A stretch of DNA of 31,285 nt from an uncultured Clostridia bacterium (GTDB taxonomy: Bacteria; Bacillota; Clostridia; Oscillospirales; Oscillospiraceae): the NCBI GenBank assembly GCA_937858235.1, contig CALLZZ010000169.1, forward strand, positions 1 to 31,285, given 5' to 3'. Both the position numbers and the translations under genes were made by a program. The notes beneath the pieces are model-generated. The model worked only from the letters and a program-made list of their open reading frames with translations. It did not search any database and was not told the DNA's origin. Positions 30,092 to 31,285 of the stretch are shown here, piece by piece; positions within the stretch are counted from its first letter, which is position 1; each line of letters starts with the position of its first letter.

Positions 30092-30544
30092 ATGCTGTGC
30101 CTAAATTGTGGTGAAGGGATTTCCAGTGATTCTGTTTATTGTAAGCACTGTGGGCATAAAACCTACCTACCAAAGGATTACCGTACTCCGGCCGAGTTAG
30201 ATGCCGATGAGATGCCCTGTGCTGAAGGGCAACAGAAACCCTATCCGCGTACATGTCGTCCAAAACGTCGTACATCTTATGTGTATTCCGATCCTGTTCC
30301 ACTCCAAACAAATAAGGTTTCCCTTGATCCATTTCACTCTCCTAAACGACGGGGAATCGCAGCCATCCTCTGCCTTTTTCTTGGTCTTTTCGGCATCCAT
30401 CGGTTTTATGTTGGAAAAATTGGAACTGGTCTTCTGTGGCTCCTCACATATGGCCTGTTTGGTATCGGCTTTTTCATAGACCTATTCCTGATCTTATGTG
30501 GGAACTTTCGAGACCGCGATGGCCGCAGACTTGCCCGCTGGTAA
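30092..30544 (+). CDS. zinc-ribbon and TM2-domain membrane protein
   Basis: The 150-residue protein starts with a double-Cys zinc ribbon (CLNCGEGISSDSVYCKHCGH). A polar, basic linker of about 65 residues follows. The C-terminus is a TM2 domain: two membrane segments around the conserved LGLFGIHRFYVGKIGTGLLW, ending in a short DRDGRR tail. The biological role of such proteins is not known; they are common in gut Clostridia. ATG 30092 follows GCGAGGATG, with TATAAT about 40 bases upstream (30053-30058). It is a single gene. Confidence 0.85.
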   Translation: MLCLNCGEGISSDSVYCKHCGHKTYLPKDYRTPAELDADEMPCAEGQQKPYPRTCRPKRRTSYVYSDPVPLQTNKVSLDPFHSPKRRGIAAILCLFLGLFGIHRFYVGKIGTGLLWLLTYGLFGIGFFIDLFLILCGNFRDRDGRRLARW

Positions 30545-30585
30545 TGGCTCCCACGCTCTTTTGGATTTCTGCTTTTTGAGACAAA

Positions 30586-30614
30586 AAAGAGTCCTTCATG
30601 AAGAAGGACTCTTT
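30586..30614 (-). terminator. intrinsic terminator of tRNA-Leu
   Basis: AAAGAGTCCTTC-ATGAA-GAAGGACTCTTT is a perfect 12-base stem; on the minus strand more T follow. It touches the CCA end of the tRNA. Confidence 0.9.
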
Positions 30615-30701
30615 GGTGCGCGAGGCGGGAGTCGAACCCGCACGCCCGTAACGAGCACTGGCACCTGAAGCCAGCGAGTCTACCAATTCCACCACTCGCG
30701 C
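30614..30701 (-). tRNA. tRNA-Leu (anticodon CAG), with encoded CCA
   Basis: The minus strand starts GCGCGAGTGGTGGAATTGG. Acceptor GCGCGAG pairs with CTCGCGC, followed by A and CCA. The anticodon stem CTGGC/GCCAG closes TTCAGGT, giving CAG, leucine. The long variable arm (TGCTCGTTACGGGCGT) is that of a class II tRNA, and the T arm contains GGGTTCGACTCCC. Confidence 0.95.
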
Positions 30702-30850
30702 ATCTGCTTGGTCATGTTGGCTTGACACGCGTATTATAATAGCACACTACGTCAGCGCTGTCAATAACCAATTTCGACTTTTTGCGCTTTTAAAGAAAGA
30801 TTCTTCACTGATCCTATTTTCAACGCTCTCTCAGAACCTTGTGGCGCTTA

Positions 30851-31180
30851 TCATTTAATTGCGGCCCGCTGTTTGATCCGTTTCATTGTCTCCTGATCAT
30901 CAACGGCATTGCCGGAAATCAGCAACCCCTCCCCTATTTGCGCATTTGGGCACAGAACTTTGATCTCATTTATACTGGTGCGAATTCCACTGCTATCACT
31001 GGTGCAAAGATGAGTAATTTTCTTTCCACTAAAATTGCAGCTCTCTAAAAATGTGTACACCGACATGGGGACTGTTCCACACCAATTTGGATAAATCAAG
31101 TACACAGTATCATACACTTCTGCCCGATCCAAAGCCCTCCATTTGGTGTATTTCTTGACACAAAGTCTGTTGCATGGCAT
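30851..31180 (-). pseudogene. flavodoxin family protein, N-terminally truncated
   Basis: The 109-residue frame has the C-terminal two thirds of a flavodoxin: VYDTVYLIYPNWCGTVPMSV, TFLESCNFSGKKITHLCTSD and SSGIRTSINEIKVLCPNAQI. The N-terminal FMN phosphate loop (S/T-x-T-G-x-T) and first strand are missing. The first residues MPCNRLCVKKYTKW do not match a family N-terminus, and the sequence beyond 31180 does not restore it. The fragment could not bind FMN normally. A recent start of translation at 31180 behind AAGGTAG is possible. The truncation lies close to a new plus-strand frame at 31211. Confidence 0.7.
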
Positions 31181-31210
31181 AATTAGACTACCTTAAAAGA
31201 AAGAGCAGTG

Positions 31211-31285
31211 ATGAATTTGGACGAAATCATGATCAGCTACAACAACGAGCTTTATTTGCTTATTCCCATTATAGAGAGCCAGCAT
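31211..31285 (+). CDS. start of an unidentified gene running off the right edge
   Basis: ATG 31211 is preceded by AAAAGAAAGAGCAG, a weak ribosome site. The 25 visible codons (MNLDEIMISYNNELYLLIPI) stay open to the end. It is too short to identify; an origin as a random open frame is not excluded. Confidence 0.35.
   Translation, partial: MNLDEIMISYNNELYLLIPIIESQH

Noticed and set aside
1..31285. CRISPR array, rRNA genes, replication origin or known riboswitch
   Set aside because: No regular spaced repeats, rRNA sequence, DnaA-box cluster or conserved riboswitch core was seen on either strand.

Overview
The window looks like a chromosomal segment of a spore-forming Clostridia (Bacillota), probably a gut Oscillospiraceae relative. 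This is inferred from sporulation genes (cotJA/B, cotJC, cwlD, spoVAD, spoVAE), the HPr kinase gene, strong AGGAGG ribosome sites and sigma-A promoters, and a moderate base composition; no database search was possible.

Left part, about 1-6960: accessory DNA, probably the right end of an integrated element. It opens with two minus-strand phage tail genes (one cut by the window edge, one apparently internally deleted) that stop abruptly near position 510. There they meet a plus-strand cassette of three co-directional genes and a small HTH gene (549-4086): two unrecognised proteins that share an unusual Asn/Gly-rich motif, and a 752-residue AAA_13-type ATPase related to the RloC/PrrC group. Next comes a restriction-modification set: a NotI-family endonuclease (4346-5257) convergent with a C5-cytosine methyltransferase (5298-6203) that is translationally coupled to a ribbon-helix-helix protein. 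The methyltransferase reading frame is open, but its conserved motif IX lies in another frame. The element seems to end at a tRNA-Ser(CGA): an orphan 5' half of such a tRNA lies at 6954-6994, and an intact, different tRNA-Ser(CGA) lies just inside at 6830-6918.

Middle part, about 7000-12000: rpmB (L28) and a lactate permease gene are intact. They are followed by about 2.7 kb of decaying DNA: an IclR regulator fused by deletion to an aldehyde dehydrogenase pseudogene, an IS3-type orfA remnant, a small unknown gene with an operator-like palindrome in its promoter, and a dienelactone-hydrolase-like gene broken into two oppositely oriented pieces.

Right part, about 12000-31285: mostly ordinary core genes. 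They are a glyoxalase-like protein, an AEC-family transporter, ornithine carbamoyltransferase, hprK, a three-gene polar amino acid ABC importer, the cotJ spore coat genes (with a CotJA-CotJB fusion and a frameshifted CotJC), cwlD, radA, a Xer-like recombinase with a structured leader, an isochorismatase-like hydrolase, a PAP2 phosphatase, tRNA-Pro, a NhaD-type antiporter, guaB, a zinc-ribbon protein, spoVAD-spoVAE, a TM2 protein, tRNA-Leu and a truncated flavodoxin. Most units end in clear intrinsic terminators.
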